Shown here: piece after piece, positions 8,782 through 17,369 of the stretch
Numbering within the stretch: position 1 is the stretch's first letter
Layout: each line of letters begins with the position of its first letter
Source of the DNA: Flavobacteriales bacterium
GTDB lineage: Bacteria; Bacteroidota; Bacteroidia; NS11-12g; UBA9320
Direction of reading: 5' to 3'
DNA: 64,000 nucleotides
Assembly: GCA_020635355.1 (NCBI GenBank)
Contig: JACJZW010000006.1
Location: forward strand, 1-64,000
Program-made: the position numbers and the translations under genes
The notes under the pieces: model-generated
What the model was told of the DNA's origin: nothing
The model's input: the letters and a program-made list of their open reading frames with translations, nothing else
The model's database searches: none

Positions 8782-9557
8782 GGGTTGTTGGCCGTTTTGT
8801 CTTTTATGTAAACGGCAATGGCCTCCCGAAGAAACTCGGCAAATGGCTTGTCGTATCCCTCACCGGTAAGGTTGAATCGGGTATCGGTGACGTAGGTGTT
8901 GGCTAGCCCGGCGTATGCTTCCCATCGGTTTTCGGTAGTTCCCCAAAACGCCAAAATGAGTTGATGGTGTTCGTGTATGTATTCCTGGACCACCTCGTGA
9001 TTTGGTCTGAGTTCTTCCACATTCTTCAGTTTCCGATGAACGCTGGCAAGTTTGTCAACCAGGGCCTGGACTCCGTCCTTACCTCGGTTCATCAACTGTT
9101 GCTCGGATTGTTCCACTTCAGTTTTACCAAACCGTTTGATCGCTTCTTTACGATACGTGGTTCCCAGTTCGGCCGGGAATCCTTCGTACAATTCTTTAGG
9201 TGTTTTCATGCGTGTTTTGTGTTGCAAGTGACTGATGGTTTTATCAATCGTATTCAACAAGGTATTCAGTCTGGATTTTCTCTCTTCCAACTGGTTTCGG
9301 TGCTTCAGCAGTTCTTCGATTCGATCGTAATCTGGCGCGTCCAGCAATTCTTTAATTTGGATCAGCGGCATATCGAATTCCCGATACAATAAAATTTGCT
9401 GAAGGCGGTACAGGTCCATCTCGCCATACAATCGGTAGTTGGAATCTTCCGTTCGCTCCGGTGAAAGCAAGCCGATGGCATCATAATGATGAAGTGTTCG
9501 CACACTTACACCCGTTAATTCAGCCACCTGATTTACTTTGAGTTTAACGTTCTTCAT
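8778..9557 (-). CDS. MerR-family regulator with TipAS-like ligand domain
   Basis: 259 residues. An N-terminal MerR winged helix (about 5-75: VNQVAELTGVSVRTLHHYD, then NYRLYGEMDL) is followed by the dimerisation helix (about 78-115, charged coiled coil). A C-terminal alpha-helical domain (about 130-255) resembles TipAS, the antibiotic-sensing domain of TipA/Mta. Such proteins activate promoters with long -35/-10 spacers on binding amphiphilic or peptide drugs. The gene lies 50 bases behind DinB and the permease on the same strand, so it may regulate that group or a distant efflux gene. Confidence 0.88.
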   Translation of the reverse strand: MKNVKLKVNQVAELTGVSVRTLHHYDAIGLLSPERTEDSNYRLYGEMDLYRLQQILLYREFDMPLIQIKELLDAPDYDRIEELLKHRNQLEERKSRLNTLLNTIDKTISHLQHKTRMKTPKELYEGFPAELGTTYRKEAIKRFGKTEVEQSEQQLMNRGKDGVQALVDKLASVHRKLKNVEELRPNHEVVQEYIHEHHQLILAFWGTTENRWEAYAGLANTYVTDTRFNLTGEGYDKPFAEFLREAIAVYIKDKTANNP

Positions 9558-9607
9558 GCCTTGTTAAAAATGCAGCTGCAAAACAGCGGCCTGACGTTAG
9601 GTGAGAG

Positions 9608-10093
9608 TCAAGAAGTATATGATGTATTGGTTTCGATCATCTTTTTTATCAAGGAGATTTGTCCCAGATGATAGTACGCGTGCTCAATCATCGCATCGAT
9701 GTTTCGTCGCATGGTTCCGTATTTCTCATCTACGAAAAAGGCGTCAAGCTCATCCGTCGTGAGTTGTTCAACATGCTGAGCGTACGCTTCGGCATCCGCC
9801 CAGAATCGCTCTTTCAACTGTTCCCAGTCGGATTCTTCCGGCATCTCAGGCATATCCCAGGCGTATTGGTCCCGAATGTCCAATGTCCCACCTCTGAATA
9901 CGTGTAGAATGCCCGCTACATAATAATGAATGTGGAAGGTGAGAGCAGCAATGGTATTGAGGTTGGATACTCGGGTAAAAGCGGTTTCGCGGTTAAGGGT
10001 GGTGAGCTGTGCTTTATAGTTGGTATAGGCTACAAAGGTTCCGTCAAGAAAAACTTCCCGAAATCGATTGGCTAGTTCAGTTCCCTGGCTCAT
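9608..10093 (-). CDS. DinB-like four-helix metalloprotein
   Basis: 161 residues from the ATG at 10093 (MSQGTELANRF); upstream in-frame codons fall inside the permease gene. The protein is all-helical, with possible metal ligands in FHIHYY (about residue 57) and in HAYYHLGQ near the C-terminus. That spacing is typical of DinB / DUF1572-type proteins related to bacillithiol or mycothiol transferases. The start lies 17 bases inside the end of the permease gene, suggesting coupled translation. The function could be thiol-dependent detoxification or stress response, matching the TipAS regulator next door. This is an inference from family and position. Confidence 0.75.
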   Translation of the reverse strand: MSQGTELANRFREVFLDGTFVAYTNYKAQLTTLNRETAFTRVSNLNTIAALTFHIHYYVAGILHVFRGGTLDIRDQYAWDMPEMPEESDWEQLKERFWADAEAYAQHVEQLTTDELDAFFVDEKYGTMRRNIDAMIEHAYYHLGQISLIKKMIETNTSYTS

Positions 10094-11393
10094 GAGGTTT
10101 GTTTTTCCTCGAATATAGCCAGGCACCCAAAATCAGCACGGCATACACGGCTCCAATGGCATACAACTGATCCATCTCCTTGGTGTATTCCAGATATAAA
10201 ATGAGTACACCGGCAACGAACAATCCCAGCATCGAAACAATGGCCACCACGGAGGAGGTGTGCGTTTGTTTTCTGACCTTGAAATTGGAATAGGCCATCA
10301 GAAAGGAAACCAGTATGAAGGTGATACTTCCAAATTCCAGTATGAGTTGCAGTCCGCCCGATAGGATCAGGACGAAGGCCAAAACGGCCATTAGGATAAT
10401 GGCATTTGTTGGAATGTGTCCTTTGATTCGATGACTTAAAAATCGGGGTAAATAGCCGTCCTCGGCAATAACCGCCATTAACCGCGAGGCGCCAAACAGG
10501 GTGCCGCTAATGGCGCTGGAGGTAGCCAACAACGCACCAAAGATCACGATCACCAGCCCTAATGGCCCGAGATACTGACTGGCGCCGGAAGCAAGGGCAT
10601 ATTCCTTACCATCAATGATGGTTTGTTTGGGGACTGAGACCAAGGTGCCCACAGCCAGACCAACATAAAGCAAAAGGGCAATCACAATGGCGCGATAGAT
10701 GGCTTTGGGAATATTTCTGTCCGGATCATCCACCTCGTGATAGGCATGTATAACCAGCTGGAATCCCTCATAAGCTACGAAGGTGATGGCGGCAACGGTA
10801 AGGATGGCAGAGAACGATGTCCCGGGTTCAATAAGCGGTTCGATGTGCTGAATTTGGCCTTTCCCGGCCAACAATCCGGAGATGAATAACAAAATCACCA
10901 ACTTGATGTAGACCAGCCAATCTTCCACCATCCCCATCCCTTTTACACTAACGAGATTAAGGATAGTAAACAGCAACAGTACCGCACCGGCTATTCCGGC
11001 ATGACCGGTGGGGTTGTTTAGGGCTGCGAACTGACTGCAGAAGTAGGAAGAGAATGTAAAGGCGTATAAAGCCAAGGTGCTGATGTACCCAAAAACCACC
11101 AGCCATCCAATACCTGCCGAAGCAAAGGTGGCCGATGGGAAGGTCTTTTTGAAGAAGGAATAGGTGGCACCTTCATCTTTATATAAGCCAGTGAGCTTAA
11201 TATAAGCATGTGCGGCAAACAGAGCGAGGATGCCGCCAATCAGAATGGCAACAGGGGTGGCATTTCCAATGTACTCCACGGAGATTCCCAGGATCGAAAA
11301 AATACCGCCACCCACCATGCCGCCGAGGGCAATGGCCACCAACTCGACCAATCCGAGTTCCTTGTTTCGATGCCGGATAAATCGCTTGAGCAT
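10077..11393 (-). CDS. APC-superfamily amino-acid permease
   Basis: 438 residues from the ATG at 11393. The frame runs further upstream to a TTG at 11519, but that would overlap the preceding lipoprotein gene. The first transmembrane helix has the GGMVGGGIFSILG motif that marks amino-acid/polyamine/organocation permeases, and about 12 hydrophobic helices follow. Helix 6 region TFVAYEGFQLVIHAYHEVDDPDRNIPKAI matches the family signature (YEGF... E-DP-RNIP-A). It probably imports or exchanges an amino acid across the inner membrane. It sits in a minus-strand run: lipoprotein, permease, DinB protein, MerR regulator. Confidence 0.88.
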   Translation of the reverse strand: MLKRFIRHRNKELGLVELVAIALGGMVGGGIFSILGISVEYIGNATPVAILIGGILALFAAHAYIKLTGLYKDEGATYSFFKKTFPSATFASAGIGWLVVFGYISTLALYAFTFSSYFCSQFAALNNPTGHAGIAGAVLLLFTILNLVSVKGMGMVEDWLVYIKLVILLFISGLLAGKGQIQHIEPLIEPGTSFSAILTVAAITFVAYEGFQLVIHAYHEVDDPDRNIPKAIYRAIVIALLLYVGLAVGTLVSVPKQTIIDGKEYALASGASQYLGPLGLVIVIFGALLATSSAISGTLFGASRLMAVIAEDGYLPRFLSHRIKGHIPTNAIILMAVLAFVLILSGGLQLILEFGSITFILVSFLMAYSNFKVRKQTHTSSVVAIVSMLGLFVAGVLILYLEYTKEMDQLYAIGAVYAVLILGAWLYSRKNKPHEPGN

Positions 11394-11460
11394 CGCGGCA
11401 AAGTTAATCGCAAGAGGAGTAGTGGGTTCAGTTGAGGTTATGACATTGGTCAGAATGCGA

Positions 11461-12000
11461 TTACCATAATTTTTCGGCGATGGTAGCAAATAATAGAAAT
11501 CCTCCGGCGGATAGTCCAATCAAACCAAGCCATTGATACCAAATCAACCCCGCCATGGTGATGCTGAAGGGCGATAGTAAAAGCATCACAGTAGACAGAC
11601 ATAGAATTAAAAAGCAGAGAAGTCCGAGGATTACAGAAAGGGTGAAGAGAATTTGATCCCAATCTGTTCTGGGCGTTTTGACCTGTTTTGGTTTGTTCAA
11701 CTTCTGAATGGCCAAGACGGGGATTCGGGATGTAGGGGCTAATGGAGAAGATCCCGTAGATGGGTGATTCCCACCACCTGAAATCAGAGTGACCGGAACA
11801 AAGTTTCGAATGGAATCATCGTTTTTGAGGCACTTTTTACCGGCAGTTAGTGCAATTGATGCGTGTGCTGGGCCAGGTTCACCAGAGATGTTGAATCGAA
11901 CATCCGGAGGATAGAGAGCACCACAATGGTTAATTTTTTTAGATGCGCAGGCAGTAAAAAGTAGACACAGCACACAGGCTGCAAAGGCAGTTGTTTTCAT
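11461..12000 (-). CDS. Lipoprotein with two C-terminal membrane helices
   Basis: 179 residues from the ATG at 12000; an upstream ATG at 12051 would place extra residues before the signal peptide. Signal peptide and lipobox: MKTTAFAACVLCLLFTACAS. The middle region is Pro/Ser/Thr-rich and low in complexity (about 70-115). Two hydrophobic helices follow near residues 118-142 and 150-172. A lipid anchor combined with transmembrane helices is unusual; small Bacteroidota envelope proteins of this layout exist but have no assigned function. It precedes the permease by 67 bases on the same strand. Confidence 0.65.
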   Translation of the reverse strand: MKTTAFAACVLCLLFTACASKKINHCGALYPPDVRFNISGEPGPAHASIALTAGKKCLKNDDSIRNFVPVTLISGGGNHPSTGSSPLAPTSRIPVLAIQKLNKPKQVKTPRTDWDQILFTLSVILGLLCFLILCLSTVMLLLSPFSITMAGLIWYQWLGLIGLSAGGFLLFATIAEKLW

Positions 12001-12076
12001 GGTTTGGATGTTGGTTTGGGCGGATATTTCCGCAGTCCAAAGATAGAGCATTCAGGCATATCGTCTGTTGTGGTTG

Positions 12077-12084
12077 TACATTTG
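12077..12084 (+). promoter_or_regulatory. -7 box TACATTTG in front of the GH43-like gene
   Basis: TACATTTG is an exact match to the Bacteroidota -7 consensus TAnnTTTG. Only 4 bases separate it from the ATG at 12089, so transcription would start at or within a few bases of the start codon. No clear -33 TTG at the usual spacing is visible. Confidence 0.45.
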
Positions 12085-12088
12085 ACAC

Positions 12089-13363
12089 ATGACGAAATGG
12101 GGATCACCGGTTAACGAATTAGTAATGAGGTTGGGTCAATGGCTTTCCAGAAATTCTTGGGTAAATAGGCCTTATTTATCCCAGTCCATTCTTCGTTTAT
12201 CCACCTTAGTTATTCCTTCTTCCATCTTAGTATCATTCATCCTGGGCATCACTGTTCTGTCGTGCAGCAGCGCAAAGCCAAAGGCGGATAAAACGTTGCA
12301 TGTGGCCACCTTGCCCGACTCGGTGTCTACCGAGACCATGAACGCGATGTATGAGGAAATCAAAACACCGTATAAATACGGAATGGTGCTGATTCACACC
12401 GATACCTCGAACATGATTGATTGCCCAACGGTGTTTCGTATGAACGATACATGGTATATGACCTACCTCACTTTCAATGGTCGGGGATACGAAACCTGTT
12501 TAGCAAAAAGTGCGGATCTCCTCCATTGGGATACCCTGGGAAGGGTGCTTCCTTTCACGGAAGAAGGTCGGTGGGATTGGAATCAGGCTGCCGGGTACCC
12601 TTCCTTGATCGACCACACCTGGGGTGGGAGCTATGCGCTGCAGCCCTTTGAGAAGAAATACTGGATGTCGTATTTCGGCAGCAATTCCGGCGGATATGAA
12701 AAAGGGTTGTTGGCCATTGGAATGGCCAATACGTCAACTGATCCTACCCAGCCACATGCCTGGAGCAGATTCGAAAGTCCGGTGATGGAAACTACAGATT
12801 CCAATGCCGGATATTGGGAAAATAAAAAGCTGTATAAAAGCAGCATCATCTGGGATCGCTCTTTGAAAACCGGAAAGCCCTTTGTGATGTATTACAATGC
12901 GGTGGGCGATACTTCATCGTTTAAAAGCTGGATTGAGCGCATCGGCATGGCTACGTCTGATGATATGATTCATTGGGAGCGATACCGTGGTAACCCAATT
13001 TTAGATCATGGCATCGGATTAACGGGCGATGGTGTTATTCAGAAAATAGGAGACGTCTACGTCATGTTCTATTACGGGGCTTTCTGGCCGGAAGGCCGAA
13101 AGGAGGCTTTTAATCGGTTTGCGTGTTCGTATGACCTCATTCATTGGACCGACTGGACTGGTGATGATCTCATCAAATCATCGGAACCCTATGACATCAA
13201 GTATGCACACAAACCGTGTGTGGTGAAATGGAATGGAACGGTCTATCACTTCTATTGCGCCGTGAATGAATTGGAGCAGCGTGGATTGGCTGTGGCAACC
13301 TCACAGGACCTGGGCAAAAGTGATTTGAACTTCCCGAAAATTCACAAGAAACTCAAGCGTTGA
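12089..13363 (+). CDS. GH43/GH32-like five-bladed propeller glycosidase, lipoprotein
   Basis: 424 residues. A long N-terminal extension leads to a hydrophobic segment and lipobox VLSC near residue 59; an ATG at 12125 would give a shorter leader. The mature part has repeated blade motifs typical of GH43/GH32/GH130-type beta-propellers: DCPTVFRMNDTWYMTYLTF, AKSADLLHWDTLG, ATSDDMIHWERYRGNPIL, SYDLIHWTDW. The Asp in IDCPTVF is the likely nucleophile or base position. The acid residue could not be assigned. It should act on exposed glycans from the cell surface. Neighbouring GH28 and GH106-like genes point to pectic oligosaccharides. Confidence 0.78.
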   Translation: MTKWGSPVNELVMRLGQWLSRNSWVNRPYLSQSILRLSTLVIPSSILVSFILGITVLSCSSAKPKADKTLHVATLPDSVSTETMNAMYEEIKTPYKYGMVLIHTDTSNMIDCPTVFRMNDTWYMTYLTFNGRGYETCLAKSADLLHWDTLGRVLPFTEEGRWDWNQAAGYPSLIDHTWGGSYALQPFEKKYWMSYFGSNSGGYEKGLLAIGMANTSTDPTQPHAWSRFESPVMETTDSNAGYWENKKLYKSSIIWDRSLKTGKPFVMYYNAVGDTSSFKSWIERIGMATSDDMIHWERYRGNPILDHGIGLTGDGVIQKIGDVYVMFYYGAFWPEGRKEAFNRFACSYDLIHWTDWTGDDLIKSSEPYDIKYAHKPCVVKWNGTVYHFYCAVNELEQRGLAVATSQDLGKSDLNFPKIHKKLKR

Positions 13364-13415
13364 GGATAACGGATCAGGGGCGTTTTTATGTCCCAAAAGA
13401 ACTTTGATCGTTTTC

Positions 13416-14933
13416 TTAGGGTCTACCCATTTTGCCAAATTCGGTTAATCGTTCTACATACCAATCCGGATACCCATTGCCTTTTACGATGATGTTTTCC
13501 AGATTCAAATCGGTTACCTGATCAAAGACAAACGCGGGGCGGTAGTCCGGTAATCGAATCTTGATCTTTACGTTTTTGAAATAGATGTTATGGGCATGGC
13601 GGACATAAAATCCCCAGGCAGGAAGCTCGCCAAACATAGAGAACTCTGGGTATTCTTCAATTTTTTCGGGTACATCCTCAATCCGGTAGACGGGGAGATT
13701 GGCATACGCCGGATTGCCATATCCAGGGTAGGAAATTTGAATATTTTCAAGCCGGACATCCTCAACGTTGGCCCCGGGCATGCCGGAAATAGATACCGGA
13801 AAGGTATTGTGAAAAAAAGGTTCTGCTGGTCCACGCATTTCATAATACAAATCAGCCGGGCCATATGGGATGGTGGCTTTGAGATTCCGGATCACCACAT
13901 TTTTAAGCGTGCCCATGGGGTAGTCTTTAAACACACCTCGTTTATTCAACCGAATGAAAAGGGCGTTGCCGGTATTTTTTGCTCGCACATTTTGAACCAG
14001 GATGTTCTCTACCGTTCCGGTTTCCCAGCACTCAATGGCGATCGCTGATCGATAGGTGTCGAACACCTTGATATTCTCAATCTTGACATTTTTAAATCCG
14101 CCAAATGAGGATGTCCCCAATTTAATGGCACTTGCACTGCTGCGAACGGTGCAGTTGGCGATGTAGAGGTTCTCGACCATTACCTCTTTCTCCGGACCGC
14201 GCTGGTACGACTTAACACAGATACCGTCATCGGAGGCGTTGATGTAGGAATTCGTGATTCGTACGGCTTTACAATCAATGATGTCGATGCCGTCATTGTT
14301 CCAGTACGAAAGACTAACTACCCGAATTTGATCCAATGTTACATTGCTGCATAGATCGTAGGTTTGAACCCAGCTGGCCGCATTGCAAATGGTGATTCCC
14401 GACACCGTAATATTCATGCAGGATGTGAATTGCAACAGCTGTGGACGAGCATGGGGAACGGGGCGTCGTTCTTTAAGGGAATAGAGCGAGCTATCCAACT
14501 TGCCGGCGTAGAACAAACTATCAATGCGCAAGGCCAACTCCCTTCCCTGCCCGTCAATTTTTCCTTTGCCGGTAATGGCCATGTTCATTCCTCCATCCGA
14601 CATAATAAGTGCCTTCCAGTTATTGCGGAGAACTGCCCGATAATCGGAAGGATTGGTGCTTCCCAAGAGGACGGCTCCTTTGGATAGTCGGAGTTCAACG
14701 TTGTTCTTTAGAATTAGGCTCCCGGTAAGAAAAACACCTTTCGGGACTATCACGAGTCCAATCTTTTGATCCGATGCCTGATCGATGGCTGCTTGAATGG
14801 CGGCGGTGTTCATCGTTATGCCATCGCCCTTTGCCCCAAAGTCGGTTACGTTTACCATGGGGTCGGTTGGTTTGGCCCAGAGTAATTGGCCAACAAGCAA
14901 TAAAATCAGCACAAAAAGAGATCGTCTCCACAT
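13416..14933 (-). CDS. Glycoside hydrolase family 28 (polygalacturonase-like), exported
   Basis: 505 residues with a signal peptide (cleavage near LLWA-KP). The N-terminal VTDFGAKGDGITMNTAAIQAAID is the classic opening of GH28 beta-helices. Catalytic-site motifs are WNNDGIDIIDC and NASDDGICVKS, supplying the three aspartates, followed by the SASAIKLGTSSFGG region where plant and fungal enzymes have GHG. Repeated KNVKIENI-type strands form the right-handed beta-helix. It hydrolyses galacturonosyl linkages of pectin or rhamnogalacturonan, probably in the periplasm. It is convergent with the GH43-like gene and divergent from the lipoprotein gene at 15020. Confidence 0.88.
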   Translation of the reverse strand: MWRRSLFVLILLLVGQLLWAKPTDPMVNVTDFGAKGDGITMNTAAIQAAIDQASDQKIGLVIVPKGVFLTGSLILKNNVELRLSKGAVLLGSTNPSDYRAVLRNNWKALIMSDGGMNMAITGKGKIDGQGRELALRIDSLFYAGKLDSSLYSLKERRPVPHARPQLLQFTSCMNITVSGITICNAASWVQTYDLCSNVTLDQIRVVSLSYWNNDGIDIIDCKAVRITNSYINASDDGICVKSYQRGPEKEVMVENLYIANCTVRSSASAIKLGTSSFGGFKNVKIENIKVFDTYRSAIAIECWETGTVENILVQNVRAKNTGNALFIRLNKRGVFKDYPMGTLKNVVIRNLKATIPYGPADLYYEMRGPAEPFFHNTFPVSISGMPGANVEDVRLENIQISYPGYGNPAYANLPVYRIEDVPEKIEEYPEFSMFGELPAWGFYVRHAHNIYFKNVKIKIRLPDYRPAFVFDQVTDLNLENIIVKGNGYPDWYVERLTEFGKMGRP

Positions 14934-15002
14934 AGGTTTGGAAAATTACGGCTTTTTACCCATCCGTTACGGCTTTAGCAAACCGTTGAACAGTATGGAT
15001 GT

Positions 15003-15010
15003 TATCTTTG
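15003..15010 (+). promoter_or_regulatory. -7 box TATCTTTG in front of the 15020 lipoprotein gene
   Basis: TATCTTTG matches TAnnTTTG exactly and lies 9 bases before the ATG at 15020, with GGAG just behind it. It falls downstream of the alternative start at 14999, which argues for the 15020 start. Confidence 0.45.
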
Positions 15011-15019
15011 GAGATCAAC

Positions 15020-16018
15020 ATGACTATCCGCTACCTATTCCATAATTGGTTACTAATCCTGCTTTGTATAATTGGCATGTTTACCATGATGGGCTGCGGT
15101 TCAACTTCATCTCAAGCTTTGTCGGATAACCCAACGGAATCATGGGATACCACAGTTATCGGACCCGGCGTCCGAGCACTGTTGGCGAGTCGGTTTGAAA
15201 CATTGGATGATTTGAAGAAGGTGGTGGAGTTGGACTATTTCAATCAATCCTTGGAGTCCGATACCGTTATGAAAGCAGGCGCTGGTGTTCGATTGAACTA
15301 TCGGGCTGAAACCGGTTCGCTTTCGAGCACATTAACAACCGGGGTAAGTCAGGAGGATTTTATTCGGAGTAGAGATGGTGGTTTATGGGAGAAGTTTAAC
15401 CTCATCCTGTTAACACCTTACGCGGTAAGTAATCGGTATGATTTAAATAAGGTGTATAAACTTTCCAGACGACGTCCGGCCTATTTCGGAGAAGGGGATG
15501 TGGCCTTTTTTGATTTGGCGGAAACTTCCGTTCGAAATATCACCACGCCCAAGCTCGCTTATCAGAACGAACGGGATAGCTCTGAAAAAGGGTTTTTAAA
15601 TACCTTCAATCATGTGACCGCTCAAGCGTTCATGACAACCTTCTTTTCAGAGGAATTGGCAGATTTTGTTGCTGTTGTTCACGAACGACATAATATGCCT
15701 GAATTGATTACCGGTCGATTTACGGAGGCTCAGCTTGTAGACCCTAATAACAACCCTATTGACAACTACGTCGATATTGTCAATAATGAGGTTGGTCAAC
15801 TACTGGGCAATTTATTGAAGGAGAAGTATCAAATCAATCGTGAAACACAGTGGACTCCAGAGTTACTCGCCAATTATTTGAATGATTTACAACGATACTA
15901 TAGTTGGTCTTTTGGTATTGGTTTTAAACCCTATCGGCCATCAGATGAGGTAGTCATTCGTTTTGCAGGTAAATTGCAGATAGCAAATGCAGGGCTACCT
16001 TTCAAAGAGGAACTTTAA
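15020..16018 (+). CDS. Lipoprotein of unknown function
   Basis: 332 residues from the ATG at 15020. An in-frame ATG at 14999 is rejected because a GGAG motif lies 6 bases before 15020 and a -7 box lies between the two. Signal peptide and lipobox end in GMFTMMGCGS. The mature part is soluble, mixed alpha/beta, with no motif I recognise. It includes a long helical region (ELADFVAVVHERHNMPEL) and ends in a beta hairpin. The stop overlaps the convergent pentapeptide gene by 4 bases (TTAA). Lying between the GH28 and GH106-like genes, it may be a passenger or belong to the same regulon. Confidence 0.7.
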   Translation: MTIRYLFHNWLLILLCIIGMFTMMGCGSTSSQALSDNPTESWDTTVIGPGVRALLASRFETLDDLKKVVELDYFNQSLESDTVMKAGAGVRLNYRAETGSLSSTLTTGVSQEDFIRSRDGGLWEKFNLILLTPYAVSNRYDLNKVYKLSRRRPAYFGEGDVAFFDLAETSVRNITTPKLAYQNERDSSEKGFLNTFNHVTAQAFMTTFFSEELADFVAVVHERHNMPELITGRFTEAQLVDPNNNPIDNYVDIVNNEVGQLLGNLLKEKYQINRETQWTPELLANYLNDLQRYYSWSFGIGFKPYRPSDEVVIRFAGKLQIANAGLPFKEEL

Positions 16019-17307
16019 TTCCGACGTTTTAGACGATATCGAATCCCCATTTCTCCCATTGACGTATCCTGCACCTGATACTGATTCATGATCTCATTAG
16101 CTCCTTCAATTCCCCAGGAAGGGAATGCATCATACCACCCTTCGTGAACTTCAAGATTGTCCATTTTGGAATCCTTGAGACGCGCCTGTAAAATCACGGC
16201 CTTCGCTATTCTGGAATTGGTTAGATCAGCATTGGAAAGATTGGCACGAGTTAGATCGGATCGGGCAAAATCGGTCTCACACAGGTTTGAGGAGTTCAAT
16301 AAGGCACCTTTCAAACTGGCCCAATGAAATACACTTCGATTAATGGTGGACGATGTTAACTGAGCCTGGTCCAGAATAGCTCCTTTCACATCCGCATCAT
16401 TCATCACAATATGATTCATTCTAGCCCAGGATAGATTGGCTCTTCGAAAGTCAGCCTCGTTCAAGATGGCCGAGTCCAGGTTGATTCCGGAAGCTAGGAT
16501 GTCATTGAGCTTTGCTCCGGTAAAGTCACAATTACTAAAGGTCGAAAATACCAGGTTCGCATGCTCCAGGTTGATCCCACGTAGGTTTATGTGGTGAAAT
16601 TGGGCTTCACTTAGATCTGCATACGAGAAGTCCACGTTGGATATGATCTTTCTAAATGAGCCGGAATCAAGATCAGAATGTGCCAATAGAATTAATAACT
16701 GCCCTCGTTGACGACTTATAGGTTTGGATAACGTATCTGAAATGACTTGCTTTCTGGGAGAAAAAGATCTGGATAATTCAGCTATCCGAAGGATGCTGGA
16801 ATCACTTAATGTGTCGGCTTCCCGCATTGAATTCTGAATCGTTTGAATCAATAAGGTGAGCACGGCGTCGTCTGATCGGGACTGAATGGAGTCCAACTCT
16901 TGTTCATATAGAGCTTTGGCTTCTTCCAGTTGTTGCACCGCGTGTTGATGCGAGTTTGAGGAGTTGTGAAGAGTAAACCAGGTAATCCCCCCAACCACCA
17001 AGACCAGGGCAATAAACAGCCTTCGCGTTCGCTTGTATTTACGGATCATTTCAGGATCCATGATGGGAAGTGCGGCTGGTTGGTTGGATATGGGCTGCCA
17101 AACTAATCGGCCAACATAAAGAATGAGGAAAAGGATCAAACAGGCACCAAATCCCATCCAAAACCCAAGTTTGCCCTCTACATAAGGCAACCGCAAGTAA
17201 CCCAGGATGTATCCAATGGCTACGCAAAGAGCCAGTAGGATCATTCGGATAAGCCGACCTTTTCGTTTCACGGTGTAAAGATAGCATTCGGCTCTGGTTG
17301 AGCACAT
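16015..17307 (-). CDS. Membrane-anchored pentapeptide-repeat protein
   Basis: 430 residues from the ATG at 17307; an ATG at 17244 begins right at the first helix. Three hydrophobic segments (about 22-40, 48-67, 97-112) are followed by a charged coiled-coil-like region (about 120-200). A run of pentapeptide repeats of the A(D/N)Lxx type then covers about residues 224-385 (FSYADLSEAQF, GALLNSSNL, LTRANLSNADLTNS). The repeats should form a right-handed quadrilateral beta-helix outside or inside the membrane. The C-terminal cap (EGWYDAFPSWG) is non-repetitive. The role is unknown; related membrane pentapeptide proteins are described as scaffold-like. Confidence 0.8.
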   Translation of the reverse strand: MCSTRAECYLYTVKRKGRLIRMILLALCVAIGYILGYLRLPYVEGKLGFWMGFGACLILFLILYVGRLVWQPISNQPAALPIMDPEMIRKYKRTRRLFIALVLVVGGITWFTLHNSSNSHQHAVQQLEEAKALYEQELDSIQSRSDDAVLTLLIQTIQNSMREADTLSDSSILRIAELSRSFSPRKQVISDTLSKPISRQRGQLLILLAHSDLDSGSFRKIISNVDFSYADLSEAQFHHINLRGINLEHANLVFSTFSNCDFTGAKLNDILASGINLDSAILNEADFRRANLSWARMNHIVMNDADVKGAILDQAQLTSSTINRSVFHWASLKGALLNSSNLCETDFARSDLTRANLSNADLTNSRIAKAVILQARLKDSKMDNLEVHEGWYDAFPSWGIEGANEIMNQYQVQDTSMGEMGIRYRLKRRN

Positions 17308-17369
17308 TGTGATTCCTGCTACCCAACATCCACATCACGAGAATCCCCGAATTTGAGTACTTTTAGCGA

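Noticed and set aside
11394..11519. N-terminal extension of the permease to a TTG at 11519
   Set aside because: It would overlap the lipoprotein gene by 59 bases and adds residues unlike the family; the ATG at 11393 gives the usual short cytoplasmic start.
14999..15019. Upstream ATG start for the 15020 lipoprotein
   Set aside because: It falls before a perfect -7 box, and the GGAG motif sits correctly for the 15020 ATG, which also begins the signal peptide.
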